In this document: positions 44,392-54,081 of the stretch, piece after piece
How positions within the stretch are numbered: position 1 is the stretch's first letter
How the letters are laid out: the number at the start of each line of letters is the position of its first letter
Origin: JBFHFS01 sp041583495
GTDB taxonomy: Bacteria > Bacteroidota > Bacteroidia > Bacteroidales > Marinilabiliaceae
Direction: 5' to 3'
NCBI GenBank assembly: GCA_041583495.1
Contig: JBFHFS010000033.1
Coordinates: forward strand, 1-60,570
Length of the DNA stretch: 60,570 bases
The notes under the pieces: model-generated
The model's database searches: none
The model's input: only the letters and a program-made list of their open reading frames with translations
What the model was told of the DNA's origin: nothing
Made by a program: the position numbers and the translations under genes

Positions 44392-45211
44392 ATTTATCGG
44401 GAACTTTAAATGAAATTCGACTATCCCCATCGAAATCGACCTCACCAAATTTAATAGAAACTTTAAAACTCTTATCGTTTTTGCTACCGGTTACGGCAAT
44501 TTTTTGTGGGAAAACAGCTTTTTTATTCCCATATTCCTCAAAACCGGAATAATCAATATTTACATTTAACCCGGCCCCGATATCAGAAATCTTATTTCCA
44601 TTGATCCTAAAAATACCGGGATCGATAGAAATCTGGTGTAAAACCAGTTCATGCGTACCATGGTTGTAGATGCGCTGCAACTTACGGTGATTCACCGAAG
44701 AAAGAAGATAGGATGAATGGTCCACTCCCACATCATAATTGTGAATGGCTTTGTCAGATTCTGCAGGGTAATTAAACAAACGGTTGGTTAAAATATTCTG
44801 AATGAGGTCAAAATCCAGTTGAACTAAAAATCTACTGTTAAGCGTTTCATAACCTGATAAAGTCACCTCCTTATTTAACCGGTCCAGAACTTTAAAACCA
44901 CCAGGTTCGAGTAAAACTCTATACAACTCGATACCCATGGCCGGTAAAATACTCACAACAACAGAACTATCCTTAATAAGAAAAACATTGGCTTTAAAGG
45001 AGAGATTCTGATTATCATCTTCAATATTAATGACCACTCTTTTAAAAAAAACACTGGCAAAATCAAAATCAGTATCTTCTAAATTCCGAATGATCTCTTT
45101 ACCGGTAAGACGCGGCAAAATAGCCACAGTAGAAACCTTTTCTTTGGTTCTACAGCTTGAAAAAAAAACCAACACAACCCCAATTACCCAAACAATCCTA
45201 CTTCTCCCCAT
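44372..45211 (-). CDS. DUF4292 lipoprotein
   Basis: A 279-residue lipoprotein; the signal peptide ends FFSSC, giving a lipobox cysteine at about residue 20. The rest matches the DUF4292 family, found mostly in Bacteroidota and thought to have a LolA/LolB-like fold, though its function is unproven. The genes on both sides overlap it (14 bp with the TPR gene, 20 bp with the EnvC-like gene), so the three are translated together and probably work on the envelope. Confidence 0.85.
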   Translation of the reverse strand: MGRSRIVWVIGVVLVFFSSCRTKEKVSTVAILPRLTGKEIIRNLEDTDFDFASVFFKRVVINIEDDNQNLSFKANVFLIKDSSVVVSILPAMGIELYRVLLEPGGFKVLDRLNKEVTLSGYETLNSRFLVQLDFDLIQNILTNRLFNYPAESDKAIHNYDVGVDHSSYLLSSVNHRKLQRIYNHGTHELVLHQISIDPGIFRINGNKISDIGAGLNVNIDYSGFEEYGNKKAVFPQKIAVTGSKNDKSFKVSIKFGEVDFDGDSRISFKVPDKYETVYR

Positions 45212-46976
45212 CTATGAACCTTTTTTCCTCTATTTTTTTGAGCAATACATCCGAGTGATCCTCTTTTTCGAGCGCTTTTCCCCACACTTTAAGGGCCTCA
45301 TTCACGTCGCCGGTCATAAACAAAATGTCTCCATAATGTTCCAAAATCACACCGCTTACTTCTCCTTCTTCATCAATGGCCCTTTCAATAATAAACTTAG
45401 CCTCCAGATACCTCCCTCTTTTAAAAAGAACCCAGGCATAGGTATCCAAATAGGTTGGATTGCCCGGATCGAGCTCAACAGTTTTAGCACTCATCCGTTC
45501 GGCCTCCTCCAGCCGCTCTCCCCTTAATGACAAATAATAACTGTAATTATTCAACACAATAAGGTTATTTTCATCGATAGCCAATGCCTGTTCATAATGG
45601 GAGAAACTGTTTTCCGTATCCCCAAAAGAATGATATATATCCCCGATATAGGCATGAAACTGTACGGCAAGTCCATTATTATCTCCAACAAATTCAAGCC
45701 CGTTATTAAAAGCTGATAAAGCTTCCTCCAACTTTTGTTGCTGATAAAGTGAAACCCCTTCGAATAGATGAAAGATAGGATTTTCAGGGAAAAAAGTTAA
45801 CGCCTCACGGCTTTTCTCGAGCATCTCCACACTATCCACCACACCCGACAAAAGAAAAAGATAGTCTTGCCATACCTCACTCTGTTGAGCATCCAACTCC
45901 AATGCTTTGGCAAAATAATCGGCTGCCCGCGCTTTATCATTTTGGGCAACCAAAAAATTACCATAGCCAACATAACCCTTTGGCTCAAAAGGATGTGTGG
46001 CTATTAATACTGAAAAACTCTTATCTAACGCGGCACTATCCAAAGGATTATTCGCGTCGTTCATGCCCATTAAAAATGGAACAAATCGTTGGAATTTATC
46101 ATCAAATTCAATATTTCCCGACCCGAACGCCTTAAAAATCATTTGTTTAAATTGCTCTTTATCCTTTTTCTGAAGATAATAATTAGCCAGGGAAAAGAAG
46201 ACACGACCGTTTTCCGGATCCACCTTTTGAACTTCCTCATACTCGTTAAAGGCTTTTTCAAGATTACCTCTTTCCAGATAAAAGTCTCCGATATAAAGGT
46301 GATAGTCGCTATTGCCGGGATATTTCTTAACCAGGTTGCTAAGCACTTTTTCGGCTGCTTTAAAATCTTCACTTTTCAAATAAACCTGATACATCTCCAG
46401 TACAAGACCCTCGTTGAATCCCATGATACTTTCGAGCCGCTTCAGATTTTCGATAGCCTCATCATAATAACCATTTTCGATCTGTAACTGGGTCACAAAA
46501 TAGATTTCTTCAGGCCCGGCAGCAGGTTTATTCAATAGTTTGGAGGCCACCTCAACCGCTTTATCGCCATTTTTATTGTTCTGATAAACCCGTGCCAGCA
46601 TCTCAATGTAGAAACTGTTATAGGGAGACAATTCCACCGCCCTCTCCAGAAGTTTTTCTGCATCTTCATATTTGCCCGAAGAAAGCAAAAAGCGGGAAAG
46701 CTCATAGTTACACACGGCACAACAGGTATCAATAGCCAGGGCCTCAGAATAATACATGAAGCTTTTTTGAGGATCACCAATAGCCTTATACCGATTACCT
46801 TCGTAGAAAAAATAATCAAACTTACGCTGATCATCCTCCGACAACTTAACTCCCTGACATTTCGATTCTTCCTGGTTATCTAACACCACCTTATTCTTCA
46901 AATTGCCCTTTACAACACCACACGAAACAAAAAGCAAACTAAAGAACAGAAGCGACCACTCAAATGAATACTTCAT
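45198..46976 (-). CDS. tetratricopeptide-repeat lipoprotein
   Basis: A 592-residue protein with a lipoprotein signal ending LLFVSCGVV and roughly twelve TPR units thereafter, for example YKAIGDPQKSFMYYSEALAID and YLERGNLEKAFNEYEEVQKVDPENG. TPR arrays bind partner proteins; in this conserved Bacteroidota cluster the partner is likely an envelope component. The ATG at 46976 is preferred over a GTG two codons earlier. It overlaps the DUF4292 gene by 14 bp and follows dut by 24 bp. Confidence 0.85.
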   Translation of the reverse strand: MKYSFEWSLLFFSLLFVSCGVVKGNLKNKVVLDNQEESKCQGVKLSEDDQRKFDYFFYEGNRYKAIGDPQKSFMYYSEALAIDTCCAVCNYELSRFLLSSGKYEDAEKLLERAVELSPYNSFYIEMLARVYQNNKNGDKAVEVASKLLNKPAAGPEEIYFVTQLQIENGYYDEAIENLKRLESIMGFNEGLVLEMYQVYLKSEDFKAAEKVLSNLVKKYPGNSDYHLYIGDFYLERGNLEKAFNEYEEVQKVDPENGRVFFSLANYYLQKKDKEQFKQMIFKAFGSGNIEFDDKFQRFVPFLMGMNDANNPLDSAALDKSFSVLIATHPFEPKGYVGYGNFLVAQNDKARAADYFAKALELDAQQSEVWQDYLFLLSGVVDSVEMLEKSREALTFFPENPIFHLFEGVSLYQQQKLEEALSAFNNGLEFVGDNNGLAVQFHAYIGDIYHSFGDTENSFSHYEQALAIDENNLIVLNNYSYYLSLRGERLEEAERMSAKTVELDPGNPTYLDTYAWVLFKRGRYLEAKFIIERAIDEEGEVSGVILEHYGDILFMTGDVNEALKVWGKALEKEDHSDVLLKKIEEKRFIDGEK

Positions 46977-47000
46977 AAACACATTTTAATCCTCAGATTA

Positions 47001-47435
47001 TTAAATACCGGTGTGACCAAATCCGCCTGCCCCTCTTGCCGTAACTTTCAGATCTTCTACACCTTCCCACTCGAAAATTTCGTGCTGGTGAACCACCATC
47101 TGACAAATCCGATCCCCATTGTTAATTTCAAATGGTTCACTGGAAAGGTTTACAAGAATGACTTTTATCTCACCACGATAATCCGAATCGATGGTACCAG
47201 GTGAATTCAACACGGTGATCCCACTTTTTATAGCCAACCCGCTCCGCGGTCTGATTTGGGCTTCATAACCATGCGGTAACTCAATAAACAGGCCCGTAGG
47301 CACTAAAACCCGCTCCAGTGGCTTCATAGTTATGGTTTCCGATAGAGAAGCCCGCAAATCAACACCCGCCGAACCAATAGTGGCAAAGGCAGGATTAGCA
47401 TTAGAACTTTTATTAACCAGCTTAATTTTAATCAT
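47001..47435 (-). CDS. dut: dUTP diphosphatase
   Basis: A 144-residue trimeric dUTPase that hydrolyses dUTP to dUMP, keeping uracil out of DNA and feeding thymidylate synthesis. Conserved motifs are GSAGVDLRA, RPRSGLAIK, SPGTIDSDYRGEIKV (with the catalytic Asp), DRICQMVV and the C-terminal ARGAGGFGHTG. The ATG at 47435 follows a TTG in frame; its first codons overlap the end of the flippase gene by 8 bp. Confidence 0.97.
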   Translation of the reverse strand: MIKIKLVNKSSNANPAFATIGSAGVDLRASLSETITMKPLERVLVPTGLFIELPHGYEAQIRPRSGLAIKSGITVLNSPGTIDSDYRGEIKVILVNLSSEPFEINNGDRICQMVVHQHEIFEWEGVEDLKVTARGAGGFGHTGI

Positions 47436-48888
47436 CAAAACTCTTATTCAAACGATTTAAAACAAAAAACGAACCAATAAAGACAGCAAATATAAAACCT
47501 TTAAAAATAGTGGAAAAGAAAAGATTATCAATCACTACCGATTTATCCACAAAATAGACGACTAATGCCAACAAAAAGAAGATGAAAGAACGACCCACCC
47601 GGTAAGAAACGGGATAAAATTTTTGTCCAAACCACCACGATAAAACCATCATAACAAAATAGCCGGACACAAGCGAAACCGCTGCCCCGTTAATGCCCAT
47701 TATTGGAATAAGAATAAAATTAAGTCCAACGGTTATGCCCGTTCCTATAAATCCAAACAAGGCTCCAAACCAGGTTTTATCGGTAAGTTTATACCACAAC
47801 GACAAATTAAAATAGATACCATAGAAAAACTGACCCAGCAAAATCAAGGGTATAATACTATTACCCTCAAGATATTCGGCTGTCAACACAACATTAATCG
47901 CATCGATAAACAGGGTGACACCCAGAAAGATTATCAGTCCGAAAAACACAAAATAATCCATGATTCGAACATAAGTATTCTTGCCTTTATCCTGCGATTT
48001 AAAGAAAAAGGGTTCGAAAGCGAACCGGAAGGACTGAGTGAACAAACTCATCAACACCCCTATTTTAAAATTGGCTCCATAAACAGCCAACTTCTCAAAT
48101 CCATTTGAATCGAGCAAAACGGGCAAAATAATCTTATCAATGTTCTGGGTGACCATACCTGTGATTCCAACCAACAAAACCGGAAAGGAATAGAGCAAAA
48201 CAGGTTTAATAATCGAACGACTCAAATGGCCTTTTAACCTAAAAAAATCAGCCACAAAAAAGAAAAAGGTAAGAACACTGCTGAGGCCGTTGCTCAAAAA
48301 CACATAAAAAACGCCGTCAAAACGATTATACATTTCTATTATGCCACTCGAAAGCCAATGATTTTTAATACCATAAGGGATTAAAAGCAAAAAAATAACA
48401 TTGAAAAAGATATTAAAACCAATATTGGCCAACTTAATGACACCAAAACGAATGGGCCTGTTATCGAGTCGTAAACGGGCAAATGGAAGGGCTAAAAAGG
48501 CATCAAAACTTACTATGACAAACAAAAGTAAAATGGAAAGGGAATGATTGCCGCTATAGAAAAAATTACTCAGTGGAATGTACGATGCCATTCCCAACAG
48601 CAAAAATGAACCACTGGTGATAAAAAGAGTGAATAACAGCGTTTTATAAACTGAATCTTGATCCTTTGTTTTTCCCGAGAACCTAAAAAAACCGGTTTCC
48701 AATCCATAAGTCAACACCACCAGCAATACCGAAAGGATAGCATAAAAATTGATCACTACGCCGAATTCGTAGGTGGTGAGAGTACGAATATAAAAGGGCA
48801 TTAATAACCAGTTGAGTAACCGTCCCACCATGGTAGAAGCGCCATAAATAACGGTTTCTCCGGCGAGTTTCTTTAAAGTTTGAGCCAT
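47428..48888 (-). CDS. polysaccharide/oligosaccharide flippase, Wzx-like (MOP superfamily)
   Basis: A 486-residue integral membrane protein with 12-14 predicted helices and the RfbX/Wzx start KLAGETVIYGASTMVGRLLNWLLMPFYIRTLT. It is likely to move lipid-linked glycans across the inner membrane. No glycosyltransferase or polymerase genes are adjacent, so its substrate may be a conserved envelope glycan. It overlaps dut and lies 11 bp after ruvB; all genes from the receiver to EnvC could form one long transcript. Confidence 0.88.
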   Translation of the reverse strand: MAQTLKKLAGETVIYGASTMVGRLLNWLLMPFYIRTLTTYEFGVVINFYAILSVLLVVLTYGLETGFFRFSGKTKDQDSVYKTLLFTLFITSGSFLLLGMASYIPLSNFFYSGNHSLSILLLFVIVSFDAFLALPFARLRLDNRPIRFGVIKLANIGFNIFFNVIFLLLIPYGIKNHWLSSGIIEMYNRFDGVFYVFLSNGLSSVLTFFFFVADFFRLKGHLSRSIIKPVLLYSFPVLLVGITGMVTQNIDKIILPVLLDSNGFEKLAVYGANFKIGVLMSLFTQSFRFAFEPFFFKSQDKGKNTYVRIMDYFVFFGLIIFLGVTLFIDAINVVLTAEYLEGNSIIPLILLGQFFYGIYFNLSLWYKLTDKTWFGALFGFIGTGITVGLNFILIPIMGINGAAVSLVSGYFVMMVLSWWFGQKFYPVSYRVGRSFIFFLLALVVYFVDKSVVIDNLFFSTIFKGFIFAVFIGSFFVLNRLNKSFDD

Positions 48889-48899
48889 TTATCAAAGAA

Positions 48900-49925
48900 T
48901 CAATCGAATAACGAACGTTGCGAAGTATTTGCTTCCCGTCCAAAATACCGGAAAGCCAAAGGGGTTACCACCCGACCCCTGGGGGTTCTTTTAAGAAAGC
49001 CCTCCATAATCAAAAAAGGTTCATATACCTCTTCTATGGTTCCCGAATCTTCGCCAATAGCAGTAGCGATAGTAGTTAAACCTACCGGGCCCCCTTCGAA
49101 CTTATCCAAGATGGTTAATAAAATTTTATGGTCCATTTGATCCAAACCATACTGGTCGATGTTTAATGCTTTCAGAGCCACCCTGGTAATATCCATATCA
49201 ATTTCGCCATTGCCTTTAACCAGGGCAAAGTCGCGTACCCTGCGCAACAAAGCATTGGCAATACGGGGGGTTCCACGGCTCCTCCGGGATATTTCCTGAG
49301 CGGCATCCGGCAGGATAGCCACTTTTAAGATACGCGCCGACCGTTCCACAATGCCCTTTAATACCTCCACATCATAATACTCAAGATGACAATTAATGCC
49401 AAATCGGGCTCTTAAAGGACTTGTTAACAACCCACTACGAGTAGTAGCCCCGATGAGAGTAAAAGGATTCAATTCTATTTGAATACTCTTTGCCCCGGGC
49501 CCTTTATCAATTAAAATGTCGATACGGTAATCCTCCATTGCCGAATACAAATACTCTTCAACAACGGAGCTAAGCCTGTGAATTTCGTCTATAAAGAGAA
49601 CATCATTAGGTTCCAGAGAAGTCAGAATACCAGCTAAATCCCCGGGTTTGTCCAACACCGGACCGCTGGTCAATTTAAAACCCACACCCAACTCCTGTGA
49701 AATGATATTCGATAAAGTAGTTTTTCCAAGTCCCGGAGGTCCATGCAATAACACATGATCCAACGCTTCCTGCCGCATAAGAGCAGCCTGAACAAATATC
49801 CTCAGGTTATCGACCACTTTAACCTGACCTTTAAAGTCGACAAAGGAGAGAGGTCTTAGCTTTTGCTCAATATCCTCTTCCCTGACCGTATCCTCACCAC
49901 CAGCACTTCTAATGTCAAAATCCAT
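48900..49925 (-). CDS. ruvB: Holliday junction branch migration helicase RuvB
   Basis: A 341-residue AAA+ motor that drives Holliday junction migration with RuvA. Walker A GPPGLGKTTL, Walker B LFIDEIHRL, sensor 1 LIGATTRSG and the C-terminal winged helix GLTTIATAIGEDSGTIEEVYEPFLI are all typical. The ATG at 49925 is favoured over upstream TTG/GTG codons. ruvA and ruvC are not adjacent. Confidence 0.97.
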   Translation of the reverse strand: MDFDIRSAGGEDTVREEDIEQKLRPLSFVDFKGQVKVVDNLRIFVQAALMRQEALDHVLLHGPPGLGKTTLSNIISQELGVGFKLTSGPVLDKPGDLAGILTSLEPNDVLFIDEIHRLSSVVEEYLYSAMEDYRIDILIDKGPGAKSIQIELNPFTLIGATTRSGLLTSPLRARFGINCHLEYYDVEVLKGIVERSARILKVAILPDAAQEISRRSRGTPRIANALLRRVRDFALVKGNGEIDMDITRVALKALNIDQYGLDQMDHKILLTILDKFEGGPVGLTTIATAIGEDSGTIEEVYEPFLIMEGFLKRTPRGRVVTPLAFRYFGREANTSQRSLFD

Positions 49926-49937
49926 CACCAATAAGCA

Positions 49938-50327
49938 TTAAGCAGGTGAATTTAAAATTCCCCGCTCATTAATAATATCCAAAAACCGATCTGCATCAAA
50001 CGGTTTAGTTAAAAAATCATTCATACCCAGTCCCAGACATTTTTCCCTTTCAGTATCGTAAACACTGGCTGTAAGCCCCACAATAAAGGCTTTATCGGCT
50101 TTCCCCTCTTCCAACAGGCGAATTTGCCTGGTAGCTTCATAACCATCCATCACAGGCATCATCAAATCCATCAAAATAACATCATACTTACCTTTTTTAA
50201 AATACTCCAGAGCCTCCAATCCATTATTAGCCGTATCAATGTTACATCTGTATTTTTTCAAACTCAAAAAAATAAGTTTCTGATTCAACTCATTATCTTC
50301 TACCAAAAGAATGGAAATATTTGTCAT
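49938..50327 (-). CDS. single-domain response regulator
   Basis: A 129-residue stand-alone receiver domain. The acidic pocket is LLVEDN, the phosphorylated Asp lies in VILMDLMMPVMDG, and the switch residues are in GLTAS and the lysine in FLTKPF. There is no output domain and no adjacent kinase, so it may take part in a phosphorelay or bind a protein target. It lies 12 bp upstream of ruvB, possibly by chance. Confidence 0.92.
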   Translation of the reverse strand: MTNISILLVEDNELNQKLIFLSLKKYRCNIDTANNGLEALEYFKKGKYDVILMDLMMPVMDGYEATRQIRLLEEGKADKAFIVGLTASVYDTEREKCLGLGMNDFLTKPFDADRFLDIINERGILNSPA

Positions 50328-50806
50328 AAAAAAGTGATTCCAGCTTTCAAATTAAACAAAATTGGGTCAATAACCGAACCTGGTAATTCTCTAAATATTC
50401 ATCAAATTGTACAATGTAAAAATACCTCAGGAATGGTTAAAAACCTGGCTTATATGACCTGAAATTACAGGCTTCTTCACCCTATTTAAGCATTCTGCAA
50501 ACGCCAGATCCCGGTTAAAAAATACCCTGTAATACACCATCAACAAATTTTGAATCAATATTTTACAAATACAGGCTTTTAAAAAAAACGTGACCATATA
50601 TTTTTTAAAGATATAAAAAATTGGATGCCCATAAAGGTAAACGAATCAAAATAAATATTTACAACCCTCAGGTGGGCACTATACTTGAGAAAAGAGCAAA
50701 ACAAAAAAAAATGAACGTTTAAAATTATTTAAGGTGGAAGAAAGAAACCTACATAAAAAAAGCCCGCCATTGAATGGCGGGCCATGCCATGAATTCTAAA
50801 AAAATA
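50328..50806. other. AT-rich spacer between nadA and the receiver gene
   Basis: 479 bp without a gene. The right end carries the nadA terminator (separate entry). The rest is AT-rich and should hold the promoter of the receiver-ruvB-flippase group; I cannot pick one site with confidence. Confidence 0.5.
50754..50782 (-). terminator. Rho-independent terminator after nadA
   Basis: Read on the minus strand, a GC-rich stem (GGCCCGCC with GGCGGGC, extendable through ATT/AAT) is followed by seven T. It starts 24 bp after the nadA stop codon. Confidence 0.9.
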
Positions 50807-51805
50807 CTATTTTGACAACAACTCCTTCGACAATTCAAACATCCTCTCGATGGGTTTGAGAGCCTTCAAGCGCACCTCTTCCTCAACAATAACCTCAGGA
50901 AATCCATATTTCAAAGTCAGATAAACTTTTTGTAAGCTGTTCAGCTTCATGAATTCACAATCGTTACAAGCACAGGTAGAATCGTTGGGTGGAGCCGGAA
51001 TAAATAACTTATCCTTCGAAGCTTTTTGCATCTGATGCAGGATGCCCGATTCGGTAGCCACAATAAACTTTTTCCCGGGAGAATTAGTCGAATATTTTAA
51101 TAAGGCTGCCGTACTTCCAATAAAATCAGCTACCATTAACACAGGCTTTTTACATTCAGGATGGGCCAATACTTCAGCCTCGGGATGCAGCTTTTTAATC
51201 TCCAAAATCTTTTCCACCGAAAATTTTTCATGTACATGACAAGCACCATCCCATATCACCATCTGACGACCGGAAACACTTTGCAGATAATTTCCAAGAT
51301 TTCTGTCCGGCCCGAAAATAATCTTTTGATCAGCCGGCAAGCTGTTAATAATGGAAACGGCATTGGTGGAGGTGACCACAATATCGGAAAGAGCTTTAAC
51401 CTTAGCGGTGGTGTTTACATAGGTCACCACCAGATGGCCGGGATGCTGCTTAATAAAAGCCTCAAAAGCATCCTCGGGACAGCTGTCAGCAAGTGAACAT
51501 CCTGCATTCAAATCGGGTACTAAGACGGTTTTCCCGGGGGACAGGATTTTAGCCGTTTCGCCCATAAAAAGGACACCGGCCAGGAGGATAACATCTGCAT
51601 CCGTTTGGGTGGCTTCCCAGGCAAGAGCCAGGCTATCGCCCACAAAATCAGCAATATCCTGTATTGCATTTTCCTGGTAATAGTGTGCCATAACCAAGGC
51701 ATTCTTCTCTTTTTTCAACGATTTAATAGCTTCTACTAAATCAAGTCCTGCAGGAACTTTTTCATCCACAAAACCTTTTATCAACCATCTACTATTAATA
51801 TTCAT
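50807..51805 (-). CDS. nadA: quinolinate synthase
   Basis: A 332-residue [4Fe-4S] enzyme that condenses iminoaspartate with dihydroxyacetone phosphate to quinolinate, following NadB in NAD synthesis. Signatures: VMAHYYQEN, AGCSLADSCPED, the cluster cysteine in AHPECKKPV, and CACNDCEFMKLN. Cluster cysteines are in AGCSL, HPEC and NDCEFM. It starts a minus-strand block and diverges from rpiB across an AT-rich gap. Confidence 0.96.
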   Translation of the reverse strand: MNINSRWLIKGFVDEKVPAGLDLVEAIKSLKKEKNALVMAHYYQENAIQDIADFVGDSLALAWEATQTDADVILLAGVLFMGETAKILSPGKTVLVPDLNAGCSLADSCPEDAFEAFIKQHPGHLVVTYVNTTAKVKALSDIVVTSTNAVSIINSLPADQKIIFGPDRNLGNYLQSVSGRQMVIWDGACHVHEKFSVEKILEIKKLHPEAEVLAHPECKKPVLMVADFIGSTAALLKYSTNSPGKKFIVATESGILHQMQKASKDKLFIPAPPNDSTCACNDCEFMKLNSLQKVYLTLKYGFPEVIVEEEVRLKALKPIERMFELSKELLSK

Positions 51806-52232
51806 ATATAATAGATTAAAATGTAATGTTATTTGTAACCTGTTAATAGTGTTTAAAACATTTCGAAAAACTTATAGGAAATGTTACTTCTTAAATTTTG
51901 GCTGGGAGTTATCAACGGGTTGTGATAAGGTCAATGCCATAATTATTAGAGCTTAGCTGTAGCTTTTCAACAGCTGTTAAGAGTGGACAAATTTAAAAAA
52001 TAATTAGGAGCAGTCGTTGATTTCTTCTCTCATAATTGTGAAAAACTACATTAAAATTAATGCTAACTAAATTTGAAAAATCTGATTAAAGCGTTCTTTT
52101 AAAAATTTATGGCAGACTATCAAACCTTCTTTTAAAAAGAAATGAGTTAATAATCCACCGGTTTTCAACAAGTTTTAAAAAGAGGAATTAAGGAGTGTTG
52201 ACTCTGATATAATTGCTATATTTGAAAAAAAA
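51806..52232. other. AT-rich divergent spacer with DnaA-box-like 9-mers
   Basis: 427 bp between divergent nadA and rpiB. Near-matches to the DnaA box occur at 51909-51917 (TTATCAACG), 51964-51972 and 52162-52170 (TTTTCAACA in both), 52151-52159 (TAATCCACC) and, on the minus strand, at 52045-52037 (TTTTTCACA, which fits TTWTNCACA) and 51990-51982 (TTGTCCACT). The sequence in between is very AT-rich. It is a candidate replication origin, or simply a double promoter; a TATATTTG element is annotated separately. Confidence 0.35.
52217..52224 (+). promoter_or_regulatory. candidate -7 element directly in front of rpiB
   Basis: TATATTTG matches TAnnTTTG and ends 8 bp before the ATG at 52233. If used, transcription would begin within a few bases of the start codon. 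GTTG lies 16 bp upstream as a weak -33 element. Confidence 0.45.
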
Positions 52233-52676
52233 ATGCTGTTTAAAACGATAGGTATTGCATGTGATCATGCGGGTTACACTTTAAAAACGTTTTTAAAGGG
52301 TGAATTGTTGAAAAAGGGGTTGAAAGTAGTGGATTTTGGGGCCTCCTCGGATGAGAGTTCCGATTATCCGGATTATGCTCATCCCCTGGCCGAGGCCGTT
52401 GAAAAGAGAGAGTGTGAGGTAGGCATTTCTATTTGCGGAAGTGGTAATGGTATTAATATGACCGTCAACAAACATCAGGGCATTCGATCGGCTCTGTGTT
52501 GGAATGCCGAAATCTCCTATTTGGCCCGGTGGCATAATGATGCCAATATATGTGCCCTTCCCAGTAGGTTTGTGAAACAACGGGAGGCACTCGAAATAGT
52601 GGAAACCTTTTTAACCACCGGTTTTGAGGGGGGCAGGCATCTGCGACGTATAGACAAAATTCCTTGCAAAGGATAA
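52233..52676 (+). CDS. rpiB: ribose 5-phosphate isomerase B
   Basis: A 147-residue RpiB/LacAB isomerase interconverting ribose 5-phosphate and ribulose 5-phosphate in the pentose phosphate pathway. Motifs: ACDHAGYTLK, SSDYPDYAHPLAEAV and the active-site loop SICGSGNGINMTVNKHQGIRSA with its catalytic Cys. It ends 4 bp before lutB and very likely shares an mRNA with lutB and the Rrf2 gene. Confidence 0.95.
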   Translation: MLFKTIGIACDHAGYTLKTFLKGELLKKGLKVVDFGASSDESSDYPDYAHPLAEAVEKRECEVGISICGSGNGINMTVNKHQGIRSALCWNAEISYLARWHNDANICALPSRFVKQREALEIVETFLTTGFEGGRHLRRIDKIPCKG

Positions 52677-52680
52677 AAAA

Positions 52681-54075
52681 ATGGCAGGTACAGTAGCAAA
52701 AAAGTTTTTAGAAGATTCGATGAGGGTAGCCTTTGATTATAAACATCGGGCTACCATTCGTTTCAATATATCTAAATACGATAAAGCGGTAAAAAAAGGA
52801 GATAAGCGTTATGCCAATTTGCAATTGGCACGTGAAAAGGCGGCTATTTTAAAGCGTAATGTCTTAAAAAAACTGCCGGATTATCTCGAAACCTTCGAAA
52901 AAGCGGCTATCGCCAATGGTTGTGAGGTTTTATGGGCGGGGAATGACCAGGAGGCCGTTGCGTTAATCAAGAAAATTGTCGCCGAATCCGGGGCTACCCG
53001 ATTGGTGAAGAGTAAATCAATGACCACCGAAGAGGTCGATATCAATCATCATCTGGCTGAAATGGGGGTCGATTCCATAGAAACGGATTTGGGTGAATTC
53101 ATCGTACAGGTGGCCGGAGAAAAGCCTTATCATATTGTCACCCCCGCGATGCATAAATCCAAACGGGATATTGCGGCGCTCTTCCACGAAAAATTTAATA
53201 CCTCTCTTTCCTCAACACCGGAGGAGATGACTCTTTACGTTCGAAAAAAGCTCAGAGAAGCATTCAAATCTTCAACGGTAGGAATTACGGGGGCCAATTT
53301 TCTGCTGGCGCGAGAGGGTGGCATTGCCCTTACCGAGAATGAAGGAAATGGCTTTTTAACCTTTTCCTTTCCAAAGGTCCATATAGTTTTAGCAGGTATT
53401 GAAAAGGTGTTGCCTTCGATTAAGGACCTGGATTTGATGTGGCCACTGTTGGCTGCTCATGGTACCGGACAAAAGGTAACGGTATACAATTCGGTGGTCT
53501 TTGGGCCCCGCCGTAATAACGAACTGGATGGCCCTGATCGTATGGTGGTTATATTGCTCGATAATGGCAGAACCAACCTTTTTGAAGCCCCCGACCAATC
53601 GGAAGCACTGGCCTGCATTCGTTGTGGAGCCTGTTTAAACGCTTGTCCAATCTATAAAAACGTGGGGGGATATACCTATAACTCAGTTTATAGCGGACCC
53701 ATCGGCGCCGTCATTACCCCCCATCTAAAAGATTTTAAAGAGTACCACCATTTAAGTTTTGCAAGTAGTTTATGTGGTAAGTGCGCGGAGGTGTGTCCGG
53801 TTAAAATTCCGTTGCCCGATCTTCTTTTGAAAAACCGGAGGGATGCCATTTATAAGGGATTTAGACCGGGTTATGAATCTATTATTACCAAAGTGGTGGA
53901 GACAGGACTTGAATCCAGAATACTTATGGATTTGGCGGACGGAAAAAGTAAAAACCTTTTTACTAAATTGACCGGAGCTGGCAAGTTGATTGGCAAAAGC
54001 CGAAAATTCCCTCCCTTTGCCAATGAGTCGTTCAGCAGGCAGTGGAAAAAACGAAATAAAGCTAAAAAATCATAG
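52681..54075 (+). CDS. lutB: LutB/LldF-type lactate utilisation iron-sulfur protein
   Basis: A 464-residue LUD-domain protein with two C-terminal [4Fe-4S] ferredoxin motifs, CIRCGACLNACPIY and CGKCAEVCPVKIP. In Bacillus, LutABC oxidises L-lactate to pyruvate. Here lutA and lutC are missing from the vicinity, so either they are elsewhere or this protein has another redox partner. It sits between rpiB and an Rrf2 regulator (6-bp gap), a layout suggesting that the Fe-S regulator controls its own operon. Confidence 0.9.
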   Translation: MAGTVAKKFLEDSMRVAFDYKHRATIRFNISKYDKAVKKGDKRYANLQLAREKAAILKRNVLKKLPDYLETFEKAAIANGCEVLWAGNDQEAVALIKKIVAESGATRLVKSKSMTTEEVDINHHLAEMGVDSIETDLGEFIVQVAGEKPYHIVTPAMHKSKRDIAALFHEKFNTSLSSTPEEMTLYVRKKLREAFKSSTVGITGANFLLAREGGIALTENEGNGFLTFSFPKVHIVLAGIEKVLPSIKDLDLMWPLLAAHGTGQKVTVYNSVVFGPRRNNELDGPDRMVVILLDNGRTNLFEAPDQSEALACIRCGACLNACPIYKNVGGYTYNSVYSGPIGAVITPHLKDFKEYHHLSFASSLCGKCAEVCPVKIPLPDLLLKNRRDAIYKGFRPGYESIITKVVETGLESRILMDLADGKSKNLFTKLTGAGKLIGKSRKFPPFANESFSRQWKKRNKAKKS

Positions 54076-54081
54076 AATAAT

